A stretch of 64,000 nucleotides of DNA from Pseudomonas chlororaphis subsp. aurantiaca (GCF_013466605.1 NZ_CP059162.1:2852001-2916000), one strand, 5' to 3'; positions 18,744-28,645 are shown, counted from the stretch's first letter. Numbers and translations: made by a program. The notes: generated by a model not told the origin, from the sequence alone.

Positions 18744-19026
18744 GCTAGTCCAGAAATTCGGTCGGTTCAAGTTTCTAGGGTGTTACCATGAGATACTTGA
18801 AACTTGATATTAAAACAAAGGGTGCCATGAACAAGTATGGCGGCATGCTGTAGTTTTCAAGTTGAACGGGCTTATGGCATTTTCAATGTGTAGTCACTGG
18901 CGGAAGTAGCATAATACAGAGCAGCAGTATAAGATTTGAACCTATCCGTCATTAAGCAGGCTGCTTTGCTAATGTAAATCTCCGCAGCCGGTGAATGCTT
19001 AGCTTATTATTCAGGAGAATAATCTT

Positions 19027-22000
19027 ATGACCAAGGATATAGATACCCTTGTGGAGTCGGAGTCGCTCGCCGCAACACCACAAAAAGTATTCTCTGAGGC
19101 TTATAATCTGAGTGGTTTAACGTCGTCGGTTAACAATCGCACAGGTTCATTTCAAGCATCAGTCATATTGGCCCAACTTTCCCGCGGACTCCAATGCCCA
19201 GCTAGCTTTAACCTAATTCTGTTTGTAGGGGCTCCTAATCATTATGGCAATATGGTCTCCGGCACGGCGGCTACTGCATATTTTGGGTTTAACGTCCCAC
19301 GTTTGGTTCTCACTCCAATCGAGAGTCGAATGTACTGTGCAAATGGTGCAGTAGAGGAGATTGTCGTGCCCACTAACAACGATGAAAACAAACTGGGGAT
19401 GCTGTACCACCGTACCAAGGACATGTTAATTGAGAGGGTCCCGCAGCCGCCCTATCCAACCCCCATCTGGGATGATAAATATCAGGTATCTTATAAGAAT
19501 GGCACAGTAGAGTATTACGATAAAAACGGCTATTTGGAGAAAATTATTTCCTCGGCAGGACACGTATTAAGCTTTTATTACTATAGTAATAATACCTTAA
19601 AAAAGGTAAGTGACGAGGACGAAAACTCAATAGAGTTGAACTATGTTACTCAGGGCGACAATACAACTCTTACCGTCACGCAACTTATTGCTGGGGAGAA
19701 AGTCGAAAGAAAGGTGACAATCTCAAGAATTATGCGTGATAGTGTTGCGGAATATTTTGTCGATAACGTCACCATGCCAAACAGCAAAGAGCTCATTCGT
19801 TTTCTTAGGAGCAATATTTTAGGTCAGCCTTATCTTGGCGCAATCATTCAACCTACGGGTTTGGCGCAGATAGTATACCACAAGGCGATAAAATATAGTG
19901 ACACCCAAGACATATATGTCGTAGAGCTGTTACTTGAAAAAGACGCTGGCGAATATGAGTCGGCAGGGACTCCGCAAATAAAAGTTAAATATGATTATAG
20001 TGAACATAACTTTACCGGTTATACGAAGGGGTGGACTCCTATCTCTGGGGTGGATAACTGCATTCGGCACACTACTGATTATACCTATACTGTCACGGAA
20101 AAGCACAGTGATATGACCATTGAAAGGACGTTTAATCGGTTCCATCTATTGATCAAGGAGATCACACGAGATGCAAATGGCTTTAATAGCCAGACTGACG
20201 ATTATACATACCATGTGGTGGCTGGGGATATAAGACAGCAGCCTCATAATTATTCGTTCTGGAAAAAATTGAAAACTACCTTCAGGCGTTGTGAGTCGAC
20301 GCGCGAAGAGTTTCAAGAGCGCACGCACGATGACTTCGGTAATCTGCTTTCCCAGAAGCAGGCATCCGGAATAAAGATAGAAAACAAGTACTACCCTGAA
20401 AACTCTACCGTGGAAGAGGGATGTCCGCCTGACCCAAAAGGCTACTTTCAAGGCTATTTAAAAGAAACAGTAACCTCGCCAAATCCCAATGCGGAGATAA
20501 AGCCCGAAAATAAAGTTTCCACATTCAAATATTCAAGGGTAGACGGTTATTCATACAACGATCCCAATACGGGGAGGGTAGTGACACCTTATATGATACT
20601 GCCGTCTGTTAGTATTGTTAATGGGGTTAATACTGGAGATATCTTCTATAAGTTGAAATCTGAAATCACTACGACAGAGAATAAGATATTTGTCGGGGTA
20701 AAATATAATATTGCTAGCACGTCTGCGGGCTGTACTTGTCTGGAAATATATTCCTGGGGGTTTGATGAGCGCAAGGTAAAAGTCTCGACGGAATATACGG
20801 CATGGAAGAATAGTGAAGGTGATAGCAATAGAGTCATTCAACTCCGTGGTTCTTCTTCATTTAGTCTGGCATCAGGAAAAGTGTATACAGAAGTATCCGC
20901 TGCAGGAGACACAACAAAATATGAGTACAATGACCAAGGTTTTTTGACGAAAAAGACGAGTTTCTTCGATACCCCCGCCGTAGAGGTAGAGAGGTACGAG
21001 TTTCAGTACTGGTACAAGTTTAGTCCCCCTATATGCCAGGAAAATCGCTGCAAATTGACGACAGCAAACAATCAAGTATTTAATTACTATTATAATCGTA
21101 ATGGTCAGTTGACTTACGTAGAGCTTGTGGGGGAGCTGGAGAGTCAGATATTGCAAAAGCTGACATACAATCAACAAGGGCTCATGGAGACAGATACTTT
21201 ATATGAGAAAGGGGTCAATGGGAATTCTTTCGATGATATAACAGTTGAGAGCACTACCCGTTATACGTACCAGATGCGTAATTTGATTTTGAGTGAATTT
21301 GCTGATGGCACTCAAGAGTATTTGTCTGAAAATCCGGTGCTGCGTATGCAGAAACGGTACAGCCAGCCCAAGGGTGCTGTGTATTTGACTTTCTATAATC
21401 AATACGGACTCCCCGGTCAGTCACGAGTTACTTTTTATGAGTCCGGTAGTGATGTTAGAAGCGAAGCAACTCTGGAGAAAAACGTATACGATGGGTTCGG
21501 GCGGTTAATTGAGGTCACTAATTCGAGTGGCGGAGTCACCTCTTTTGAATATGACACCTTGGACCGGGTGGTTAAGGAGAAAGTAGCAGACGCTGGCTTC
21601 TCGCCACACCAACCCAATGTGACGGCCTATGGCTATTCTTCGTATATTCCTGTCATGGACCTTCCAACCCGTATTGAAAGTAGCATTGCTCAAAGTCAGA
21701 TCATGTTGGCAGCTCGAACTTATGATCTATTGGGGCGCTTAGAAGAGCAAAAGACACCTGGCGGTGTCGTAGAAGTGGTAGAAAAATATCTTTATTCCAA
21801 CAGCCAGAGCCAGCAGCCTTCGACTGTCAGAATTAATCCAGGTGCGACTCCGAACGAGAATGACGGAGAAATGGCATATACGTACGATCCCGTCACACAG
21901 CTGGTGACGGAGTCGGTAAGCAGGGGGATAAGTTCTATACCTGTTGCTACCTCAAAGTTTTACTATGATAACCTTACCAAGCAAATCACGCGTTCAACCA

Positions 22001-23181
22001 TAGAGTCTGAAGGAACTCAGTGTGTGTGTAAATATACATACAATGCTTTCGGCTCTCAGCTTAGTATGGGTACCACCACTGCCAAAAAAGGGGAGAGTTA
22101 CGAACTGACAATGCGATATTCTTCAAGTTCAAAGTTTGTAAACTTTAAAGATGTAATGTTAGAATCCCAGCAAAATCAGCTGAAGCTCAAGCTTTCTAAT
22201 GGATATGATTCAATAGGTCGACTAACTAAAAGGATTTACGAGGCCATAAAAGAAAATAAAGAAATTGAGTCATTTGGAATGGAGATACAAGTGAGTGTGC
22301 AGTACCTGCCGATGAGTTCTGGGTTCGGCGCAGGGCAGGTTGGGTCGATTGTGGTGCTTGTTTTAAATCCGAACTCCGAGGTGGGGACACCGCCCACTAA
22401 GATGGAGATCTCTTTTGGATATGATCAGTTCGCTATGGAGGCGTACCGCGAGTATAAAATAAATGGTGTTTTTGTATTGCGGATTGAAAATTCATTTATG
22501 CCAAATTTGATGTTAGCTAAGAAGGTTTCTAAAAAAACGGATACCGCAATAATTCATCAAACTTTCAGTTATCATCAATCGTATGGGCAACTTTCGCTGT
22601 CTACCTCTGGTGCTTCTCCGGAAACGAGCACTAGCACCTCGTATACATTTAATGGTCTTTACCGAATCAACACAGTGGTGGAACCGTCAGCGACCACGCA
22701 ATACACTTATTTGAAGGATAGGGTTGTGTCGTATAGAGCGGGTAGTGAGGCGATCCAGGGATTTTCCTATGATAGTCGCGGGAATGTGATGACTGACAAT
22801 TCGCAGAGCATGTTGAAGTATAACGCTGCCAATCAGTTGGTATGGTTTAATCGAACAGGAGAGCAACGCTATACCTATATGTACACACCTTCTGGCCAAC
22901 TCAGCCAAATAGAGAGCCCCACAGGCGAAGTGAACACATATATGTATGATGAAGAGAACCTGATAGGAGAAATGAGTGGCGATCTCAAAGCGCTTTATCT
23001 TGAGGTGAATGGTATTAGATTCGGCCGATATGTTCAGAGCGCTGAGATAGAACAGCTTGAACTCTACGCGGTAGAGATATCGGGTAGTGTGCGCTGCGTG
23101 TGCAAATATGATAGCAAGGGTGTTGAGCTTGATAAAATGTACTATAATTATTCTGACTATGGCGAAAGAAAAGAATGGTGA
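19027..23181 (+). CDS. Split Rhs shell protein without core/toxin (copy 1)
   Basis: A 1384-residue YD-repeat protein; CAGGAG precedes ATG 19027. Repeats such as TKYEYNDQGFL, YDGFGRLIEVTNSSGGVTSF and YDSRGNVMTDN are spread through the second half, typical of the Rhs/Tc shell that wraps a toxin. The N-terminus (SEAYNLSGLTSSVNNRTGSF) is shared with the other shell at 49428. It ends at YNYSDYGERKEW, just where an Rhs protein would continue to its DPxG core, and the core plus tail is encoded by the next ORF 111 bp downstream. The gene is visibly AT-rich compared with the flanks, suggesting acquisition. It may assemble with the separate core proteins. Confidence 0.8.
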   Translation: MTKDIDTLVESESLAATPQKVFSEAYNLSGLTSSVNNRTGSFQASVILAQLSRGLQCPASFNLILFVGAPNHYGNMVSGTAATAYFGFNVPRLVLTPIESRMYCANGAVEEIVVPTNNDENKLGMLYHRTKDMLIERVPQPPYPTPIWDDKYQVSYKNGTVEYYDKNGYLEKIISSAGHVLSFYYYSNNTLKKVSDEDENSIELNYVTQGDNTTLTVTQLIAGEKVERKVTISRIMRDSVAEYFVDNVTMPNSKELIRFLRSNILGQPYLGAIIQPTGLAQIVYHKAIKYSDTQDIYVVELLLEKDAGEYESAGTPQIKVKYDYSEHNFTGYTKGWTPISGVDNCIRHTTDYTYTVTEKHSDMTIERTFNRFHLLIKEITRDANGFNSQTDDYTYHVVAGDIRQQPHNYSFWKKLKTTFRRCESTREEFQERTHDDFGNLLSQKQASGIKIENKYYPENSTVEEGCPPDPKGYFQGYLKETVTSPNPNAEIKPENKVSTFKYSRVDGYSYNDPNTGRVVTPYMILPSVSIVNGVNTGDIFYKLKSEITTTENKIFVGVKYNIASTSAGCTCLEIYSWGFDERKVKVSTEYTAWKNSEGDSNRVIQLRGSSSFSLASGKVYTEVSAAGDTTKYEYNDQGFLTKKTSFFDTPAVEVERYEFQYWYKFSPPICQENRCKLTTANNQVFNYYYNRNGQLTYVELVGELESQILQKLTYNQQGLMETDTLYEKGVNGNSFDDITVESTTRYTYQMRNLILSEFADGTQEYLSENPVLRMQKRYSQPKGAVYLTFYNQYGLPGQSRVTFYESGSDVRSEATLEKNVYDGFGRLIEVTNSSGGVTSFEYDTLDRVVKEKVADAGFSPHQPNVTAYGYSSYIPVMDLPTRIESSIAQSQIMLAARTYDLLGRLEEQKTPGGVVEVVEKYLYSNSQSQQPSTVRINPGATPNENDGEMAYTYDPVTQLVTESVSRGISSIPVATSKFYYDNLTKQITRSTIESEGTQCVCKYTYNAFGSQLSMGTTTAKKGESYELTMRYSSSSKFVNFKDVMLESQQNQLKLKLSNGYDSIGRLTKRIYEAIKENKEIESFGMEIQVSVQYLPMSSGFGAGQVGSIVVLVLNPNSEVGTPPTKMEISFGYDQFAMEAYREYKINGVFVLRIENSFMPNLMLAKKVSKKTDTAIIHQTFSYHQSYGQLSLSTSGASPETSTSTSYTFNGLYRINTVVEPSATTQYTYLKDRVVSYRAGSEAIQGFSYDSRGNVMTDNSQSMLKYNAANQLVWFNRTGEQRYTYMYTPSGQLSQIESPTGEVNTYMYDEENLIGEMSGDLKALYLEVNGIRFGRYVQSAEIEQLELYAVEISGSVRCVCKYDSKGVELDKMYYNYSDYGERKEW

Positions 23182-23208
23182 TAATTTATCTTGTTCTGAG
23201 TTTCGTGG

Positions 23209-23226
23209 GAGTCTCCGAGGAGGCTC
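23209..23226. other. Small hairpin between Rhs shell and core genes
   Basis: GAGTCTCC...GGAGGCTC can fold into a short stem with one G-U pair, between the shell stop and the next start. No T-run follows, so it is not a convincing terminator. It might modulate the ratio of shell to core protein. Confidence 0.25.
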
Positions 23227-23292
23227 TCAGCGAAGCAGATAGTGTTAGCAGATTATCCTGAACTTCTTTGGTGACACACATTGGAGAAAACC

Positions 23293-24423
23293 ATGAAAGA
23301 ATCTAACGGTAAATCTGGTAAGGAACAAATGAGTGCTTCAGGCGATGATGCGTCTGTCAACGCAACTGAGAAAAGCTTAATTGTTCAACCTACAAGCACC
23401 CCGAATTCTGCAAAACAAGCACTTGATGTACCAATTGGATTCAACGGACAATTATTCGATGCGATTTCAGGCGCTTATCTATTAGGCAATGGCTATCGCG
23501 CGTATAATCCAATCATGCGTGCGTTTTACTCACCGGACAGTTTTAGCCCTTTTGGGGTTGCAGGGGTTAACCGCTATCAATATTGCTCTCTGGATCCCAT
23601 CAATTTCGTAGATCCTAGCGGGCATCTCAGCTGGCAAGCAGGTGTTGGCATAGGCCTTGGTGTTGTTGGGATCCTTATGTCCGTCTTCACGCTGGGGGGC
23701 AGTTTGGCGATGCTTGGAGGGGGTGCGCTACATGCGGGAGGATTGGGAGTTACGTCGGCTGTATTGGGGCTAGCATCTGGTGCTACCGGAATTGCATCGG
23801 CCGCTTTGGAGGAGTCTGATCCAGATACATCGGCTGCGTTAGGGTGGGCTTCATTGGGGTTAGGCTTGGGCAGTATGGCATTTGGCGGGGCCAGTGCTGT
23901 AGCGCATCGTTCGGCTCGAGGAGCCGCTAATCTATATCCTCGTGCTCCGGGCATTACTGGTCCGGGAATAAATCCCCCACGCCCGTTGTACGGCGGAGTG
24001 ATGGTAACTCAGAATCGCATTAGTAACATCCATGGCTATCCCTTCAATGTTGTGCTGAAATATAATGGTGTTCATACCACCAATGGCACTGGTTTGGCGA
24101 GCGCTCTAGCGAGTGAGATCGGCGAGAGCCGTAATTTACTAACTCTGACAAGCTGTTTTGGTGGGTTCGGTGGGAGATTTTCAGCGGCTCAACTTCTTGC
24201 AAATACAAGTGGCAGGCCGGTTGCTGCTGCTCGTTTTTTTCATAAAGCTTCTCAGACAACTAAAGATATTAACACTTGGTTTACACCACTAACCGGGAGC
24301 GCCTTGAGCAGATCAAATGCTATAGGAGGTGCGCTTTCAAATATTGCACGCTCTGGAGCGCAAGGGTATTCAGCAGCTGCCTCAGGTTTGTCGGCGTTAT
24401 CACCGATGCTATTTTTTCAGTGA
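23293..24423 (+). CDS. Stand-alone Rhs-core protein with possible caspase-fold tail
   Basis: A 376-residue protein; ATG 23293 has GGAG 7 bases upstream, preferred to TTG 23281. Residues ~45-115 carry the Rhs core (GNGYRAYNPIMRAFYSPDSF, GVNRYQYCSLDPINFVDPSG), followed by a Gly/Ala-rich hydrophobic segment similar to that at 17673. The tail contains YNGVH (H261) and LLTLTSCFGGFGG (C288), then SAAQLLANTSGRPVAA. A His followed by SC and a conserved 'LA...G.PV.A' helix-strand unit resembles caspase/C80-type cysteine peptidase folds of other toxins. This is a pattern-based inference only. It probably works with the shell protein just upstream. Confidence 0.65.
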   Translation: MKESNGKSGKEQMSASGDDASVNATEKSLIVQPTSTPNSAKQALDVPIGFNGQLFDAISGAYLLGNGYRAYNPIMRAFYSPDSFSPFGVAGVNRYQYCSLDPINFVDPSGHLSWQAGVGIGLGVVGILMSVFTLGGSLAMLGGGALHAGGLGVTSAVLGLASGATGIASAALEESDPDTSAALGWASLGLGLGSMAFGGASAVAHRSARGAANLYPRAPGITGPGINPPRPLYGGVMVTQNRISNIHGYPFNVVLKYNGVHTTNGTGLASALASEIGESRNLLTLTSCFGGFGGRFSAAQLLANTSGRPVAAARFFHKASQTTKDINTWFTPLTGSALSRSNAIGGALSNIARSGAQGYSAAASGLSALSPMLFFQ

Positions 24424-25189
24424 CCTGGTTGGGCCGATCGGGATGGTCTGAAGTGCCCCGTGTTTTTTGATGTTCCTTTGTTTGAGATTAAATAATTGTC
24501 AGTCGGGCCTAAAATCAAATCTTTACTGTTTTAAGTCATCGTTTTACCCTTGGATGGCGCACCTTCACGAGTCTTTCCAGCACGGCACCTGATTTCGAGG
24601 ATTGTCTTCGTGCATGTGATTCACAACCAGTAACCGACAATCCACAGCGATTCTCGTGATCTGATCGAGCGTCCTCGTGAACGAACCGATAAGCAATTCT
24701 GGCTACTGGGAAACGACAGCGATGATAGGTTGTATGCCAGTGATACCCGATATGGCATGACGCTGAATGATGTAGCCAATACAGTGAACAGAGCCAATGC
24801 AATACGGATGCCTGGGCAGCGGTACGAACCCTTTCGCTGAAAGGGCTACCATCAAACTTGGGGCTAGCTGCCATTGTATCGATTTTTATCCAGTGCGCAG
24901 GACTCACCAGCAGATTCAAAAACCGACGACCAAGACGGCTGCTGCCTGACGGGCTTATCCTCGCTATCGCTACACTACCGTAATACACCACTCGATACCA
25001 AACAATGAGCCATCCCTTCTGACCTGGACGCCGGATTTTTCACTGGCGTACCGTTGGTCAGGCTCAATGCAAATGACTGGTCAGCGCGAATGCAAACGGG
25101 TGGTCGCCTGGCTCGCAATCTTGTACTCAATTTGCGGACGTGCGCGGGATGAAACTGCCCGAGTTACTGCCACCAAAGTGGACGCCTAC
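24424..25189. other. Degraded region between the split Rhs locus and tccC stub
   Basis: No intact gene is seen. One gene remnant is listed separately (24634-24840). The rest has stops in all frames and no clear repeat or RNA gene. It marks the convergent border between the + strand Rhs genes and the - strand tccC array. No immunity gene candidate is present. Confidence 0.4.
24634..24840 (+). pseudogene. Remnant of an unidentified gene 3' end
   Basis: An open frame without a start codon encodes ERTDKQFWLLGNDSDDRLYA, DTRYGMTLNDVANTVNRANA and ends MPGQRYEPFR before TGA 24838-24840. It looks like a genuine protein C-terminus and may be left from an older toxin or enzyme gene. The family is not recognised. 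Confidence 0.3.
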
Positions 25190-25372
25190 TTAATCGCGTA
25201 AGTTGCGTTGGGCAGATACAAAATAGTCATAAGTATTAGACTGTTGAATTATATAAATATAATCAAACCTAGGCACTGTACGAAAATCCAACAGCCCCCA
25301 ATTATCGACCACCGATAGCGTCGGGGTGCCCCGGCAGCGTTGGGCGGTGGCGACGTCGGCTATGGTGGTCAT
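25190..25372 (-). pseudogene. tccC 5' stub
   Basis: The minus-strand ORF from 25372 starts MTTIADVATAQRC and GTPTLSVVDNWGL, matching the first ~27 residues of the tccC at 25604-28525, then diverges into unrelated sequence. The upstream DNA also matches the leader of that tccC gene. This is the rest of a fourth tandem tccC unit that was largely deleted. Confidence 0.75.
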
Positions 25373-25480
25373 GATGACTGTACCTCGTTCAGTGTGTTGT
25401 TCTTGTCTTCAGCAATTATCACCTTTTAGTGCGTGAGTGGGAGCGGGCTGCATTCATTGAACATACTTTATGCAGTTTTA
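25373..25480 (-). repeat. tccC leader repeat, copy 1
   Basis: The ~105 bases before the tccC stub are similar to 28526-28630, the region before the tccC at 25604-28525. Shared landmarks are TGTACCTCGTTCAGT and ATTCATTGAACATA. Each tandem tccC unit therefore seems to carry its own leader, possibly with its own promoter. Confidence 0.65.
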
Positions 25481-25603
25481 TTGTCAGGCACTCAAGATGG
25501 AACGTGATCCAAGAGAAAAATATTTTATGCAAGAGAATGAGTCATTGAGTTTGTCCCGCGGTGTCGTTGTGGTAGTCACCGGCCGCATACGGCTATTCAC
25601 ATG

Positions 25604-28525
25604 TTAGTGTCTAACTAATCGCTTTGCGATGAATAGTAATAGTAGATAATCATATGATGAAAAAAAGCTAGGCTGTTTTAAAGAATAGCTAAGCCGTGAG
25701 AAGCTACCGAGCATACTTTTGACTTTTTGTGCGGGGTTGAAGTTGATAGTTGTTGGAGTCGCTTGCTTGATATGGCTTGACGCACCGATTGAATCAGAAT
25801 TGCCCCTCCTCTCTTGGATCTCTCCTTGGCTCGAAGCGGTTGGTAATGGGCTCCAGTCGAGGAGTTCTTCTTCAAGGGATCCAACTAATCCCTCGATATT
25901 GAGCTTTTGTATGTCTTGAAGCCATGTGCCGTCATTGTGTCCTCGGTCATCCCACTCATAATTTTCAGATATTTCAAACTCTATGGGAGAGAACTCTCTT
26001 AGCTCTATGGATTCAGCGCTTATGGGGGCGCTTGCATCAGGGCTGGCTAAAGCCATCCGCGCTTGTACGCTGAAATTTTCGGTAGTTTTGCGATCTTCGT
26101 TTATCGATGGGCCAATGTATATGTGCGAGGAGGCGGCAGGTACCTCATCATCCACAACCTCACTTCTATCTATACGTTTGGGTAGAAGCGAAGTTGAGCT
26201 TTGTTTCCATCCATGAAGTGTAGAAAACAGTTTTTTAAAAAACTGACCTGAACGAGGAGGTGTTGAAGCGGATTCAATTTCTTCGATAGTAGGGCCGTAG
26301 ACACTATTATAGGTTGGTATCCGCTGATAGTCGTCCTGCTTAAACACTCGCGACGCGATGCGTCTTGCGCCGCTGGCAATACCTGAGACGATATTTGACA
26401 TTGTACATCTCCCGGTTCCTTGTCGACTTTGTCCTTCTTCTGAATCGAGTCGTGTGTAAGGTGTCCCCTTGAGCCCGGCAGGGTCCTTTCTGGTAATCGG
26501 ATTATTCCCCACCATGCAAAACAGATTCAGTCCATCCACCGTCCCCGCCGGATCCGGGTTCAACCAGCGCCCCAGCCACGGTGCGTAATAGCGGAAACCG
26601 TAGTAATAGAGTCCGGTGCCATCACGCTCCTTACCCGAATACCGCACATACTTGTACCGGGTCTCGGTCTCATTGCGTGCCGACCACACCGCCGTACCGC
26701 CGAAGGGGAAGTATTCTTCCCAGGTCAGGATATCGGCCCGCTGGTCCAGCTCGATCAGAGAGGAGCCGATTTGATCGTCCAGGCTGTAGCGACACTGGTC
26801 GTTTTCGATCGCAGCCGGTTTGCCCTGTTCCCAATGCAACACCCGCAGCGATTGACGGCCGGCCGCACCAGCATTGATCACCTGCAGCGCTTCGCTCACG
26901 CTCGGTTCGCCCACGTGTGGTTGCACGCGGGTCTGGCGCAGTTCCAGGCCGGGCAGGTAATACACTCGGGCCGTGTGGGTGGTGCCACTGGTTCGGGTGG
27001 TGGCGAGTTTACAGCTGCGCTGGCCCTGGCCGTCGTACCAGTATTGTTCGGTGTCATCATCGGGGTCACTGCGCACCACCTGGGTGCTGCGTTGCAACTG
27101 ATTACGGCTGTTCCAGACCAGGGGTTGGCCGGCGTTTAGCTCACGCAGGTTGCCGCAGGCGTCGAAAAAGCTATCGACATCGCTGGGGGTTACCCCGAGG
27201 GTTTGCTGAACCGCGCGGTTGGAAGTGGGGGCCACCACCATCTGCTGGGTATAGGGATGCAGCCCGACATGTCGGATCGTGGTCAGGTTGCTGCCGCGGT
27301 CGTAGGTATAAGTGCGGCTGTAATGGGTCAGCTCGCCGGTTTCCTGCCACAACGGCACGATGGCCGGGGGCAGGGCCTGGGCCTGCTGGGTGGCATTGGC
27401 GTTCTCGCGGCCGGAGGCCTGACACAGCTGGTACAGTGCGTCGTAGCTGTACTGACTGGCTGCCTCGACCCGCTGGTTATGGCTGTAGCGGGTCGGTTCG
27501 GCGCCATCGCTGATGGATAGCAGGTTACCCACCGGGTCGTACTGATAGGTCAGGGCTTGCAGGAGCCGCGGGCGTCCCGTCAGTTCGGGACGGCTGGTGG
27601 TCAGGGCCGCCAGGCGTTGGGTCTGCGGTTCATATCCGTAATCGGTGACCACCCCATTACCGGCTTCCTCGTGGAGCACCTGACCGGCGGCGCTGTAGTC
27701 GATGGTACGCAGCACAGCGTGCGCCGTGGTGTGTCCGAACAGTTGCAACTCGCTGCCCGCCAACTGGCCGGCGATATTCAGGCGCTGACGCTGTTGGTTG
27801 CCCTTGGCGTCGGCGCTATGGACTTGGATGCCCAGGGCATTGAACCCCCAGTGGCTGGTGTAGATCTGCACGGTCAGGTCGTCGTTCCAGCGTGCGGGAT
27901 CGTCACCCGACCAGTCGCTGTTGAGGACTTCGTCGCGCAGGAACTGCTGCTCGCTGGTCAGCAGCTGGCCGATAACGCTATAGGACGGGGTGACAGAGAG
28001 CCCGGCGGGAGAATAATGGCGTAGCAGTTGCCCCCGACAATTGGCGGCCGGGACAGGCAGTTCTTCACCATAGAACCATCTCTCGCTGACCTGTTCCGGG
28101 TCATTGGCGGCCTGTTCGTAGTAAGTCGTTGGGCGATGCAAGGAATCATAAGTACGGCGTTGTTGCTGGTCCCGACTGTTGCGTTGCCAGACCGGTCCAC
28201 CTTCGCAGTCGTACACCACCAGTAGCGCGCCGGCGTCCTGGCTGTGGGTTTTGAGGGGGCGCCCGGAGAGCGAATGCTGGTAGCGGAAGTTGGGCTGCAC
28301 AGAGGCGTCAAGCTGCTGTTCGGCCAATAATCGAGGGTCGATACTACTGCTCGGGTGGCCCAGTACGGAATACGTCTGCTGGGTGATCAGTTCCTCCAGC
28401 GGTCCTTCCATCTCGGTGCGGTTGTACTGCACGGTACGCACCATAAGCCCGCGGTTGTCGACCACTGCCAGGGTGGGAGTGCCCTGGCAGCGTTGGGCGG
28501 TGGCGACATCGGCTATGGTGGCCAT
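25604..28525 (-). CDS. tccC: TccC-type Tc component, unknown payload (array unit 3)
   Basis: A 973-residue TccC. The RHS shell and the core GLYYYGFRYYAPWLGRWLNP are nearly identical to the other copies. The variable part begins after NNPIT with RKDPAGLKGTPYTRLDSEEG and a linker SNIVSGIASGARR, which resembles the linker of the tccC at 57071. The remaining ~240 residues are acidic, Ser-rich and not recognised. The last residues (YDYLLLLFIAKRLVRH) are hydrophobic-basic and may reflect a frameshifted or eroded end. It lies 193 bp behind the array neighbour with its own leader, and presumably uses the TcA/TcB made upstream. Confidence 0.85.
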   Translation of the reverse strand: MATIADVATAQRCQGTPTLAVVDNRGLMVRTVQYNRTEMEGPLEELITQQTYSVLGHPSSSIDPRLLAEQQLDASVQPNFRYQHSLSGRPLKTHSQDAGALLVVYDCEGGPVWQRNSRDQQQRRTYDSLHRPTTYYEQAANDPEQVSERWFYGEELPVPAANCRGQLLRHYSPAGLSVTPSYSVIGQLLTSEQQFLRDEVLNSDWSGDDPARWNDDLTVQIYTSHWGFNALGIQVHSADAKGNQQRQRLNIAGQLAGSELQLFGHTTAHAVLRTIDYSAAGQVLHEEAGNGVVTDYGYEPQTQRLAALTTSRPELTGRPRLLQALTYQYDPVGNLLSISDGAEPTRYSHNQRVEAASQYSYDALYQLCQASGRENANATQQAQALPPAIVPLWQETGELTHYSRTYTYDRGSNLTTIRHVGLHPYTQQMVVAPTSNRAVQQTLGVTPSDVDSFFDACGNLRELNAGQPLVWNSRNQLQRSTQVVRSDPDDDTEQYWYDGQGQRSCKLATTRTSGTTHTARVYYLPGLELRQTRVQPHVGEPSVSEALQVINAGAAGRQSLRVLHWEQGKPAAIENDQCRYSLDDQIGSSLIELDQRADILTWEEYFPFGGTAVWSARNETETRYKYVRYSGKERDGTGLYYYGFRYYAPWLGRWLNPDPAGTVDGLNLFCMVGNNPITRKDPAGLKGTPYTRLDSEEGQSRQGTGRCTMSNIVSGIASGARRIASRVFKQDDYQRIPTYNSVYGPTIEEIESASTPPRSGQFFKKLFSTLHGWKQSSTSLLPKRIDRSEVVDDEVPAASSHIYIGPSINEDRKTTENFSVQARMALASPDASAPISAESIELREFSPIEFEISENYEWDDRGHNDGTWLQDIQKLNIEGLVGSLEEELLDWSPLPTASSQGEIQERRGNSDSIGASSHIKQATPTTINFNPAQKVKSMLGSFSRLSYSLKQPSFFSSYDYLLLLFIAKRLVRH

Positions 28526-28630
28526 GATGGCTGTACCTCGTTCAGTATGTTGTTCTTGTCTTTAGCAACCATCATCTTTTATTGCGTGGGTAGGGGCTGG
28601 ATGGGCAGCCCTGTATTCATTGAACATAAT
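28526..28630 (-). repeat. tccC leader repeat, copy 2
   Basis: This is the second copy of the leader described at 25373-25480, directly before tccC unit 3. GAGG occurs about 10 bases before the ATG at 28525 and is the probable ribosome site. Confidence 0.6.
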
Positions 28631-28645
28631 TAAATGGTTGTGTTT

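Noticed and set aside
19027..23181. T6SS-type Rhs effector
   Set aside because: No PAAR, VgrG-adaptor or immunity gene accompanies the shells; the nearby PAAR gene is 8 kb away beyond IS elements and outside the Rhs transcription units.
26581..28311. Long open frames opposite the tccC shells (e.g. 198-, 155- and 122-codon frames) repeated at each copy
   Set aside because: They are antisense shadows of high-GC tccC codons; they repeat only because the shells repeat, and they show no ribosome sites or recognisable domains.
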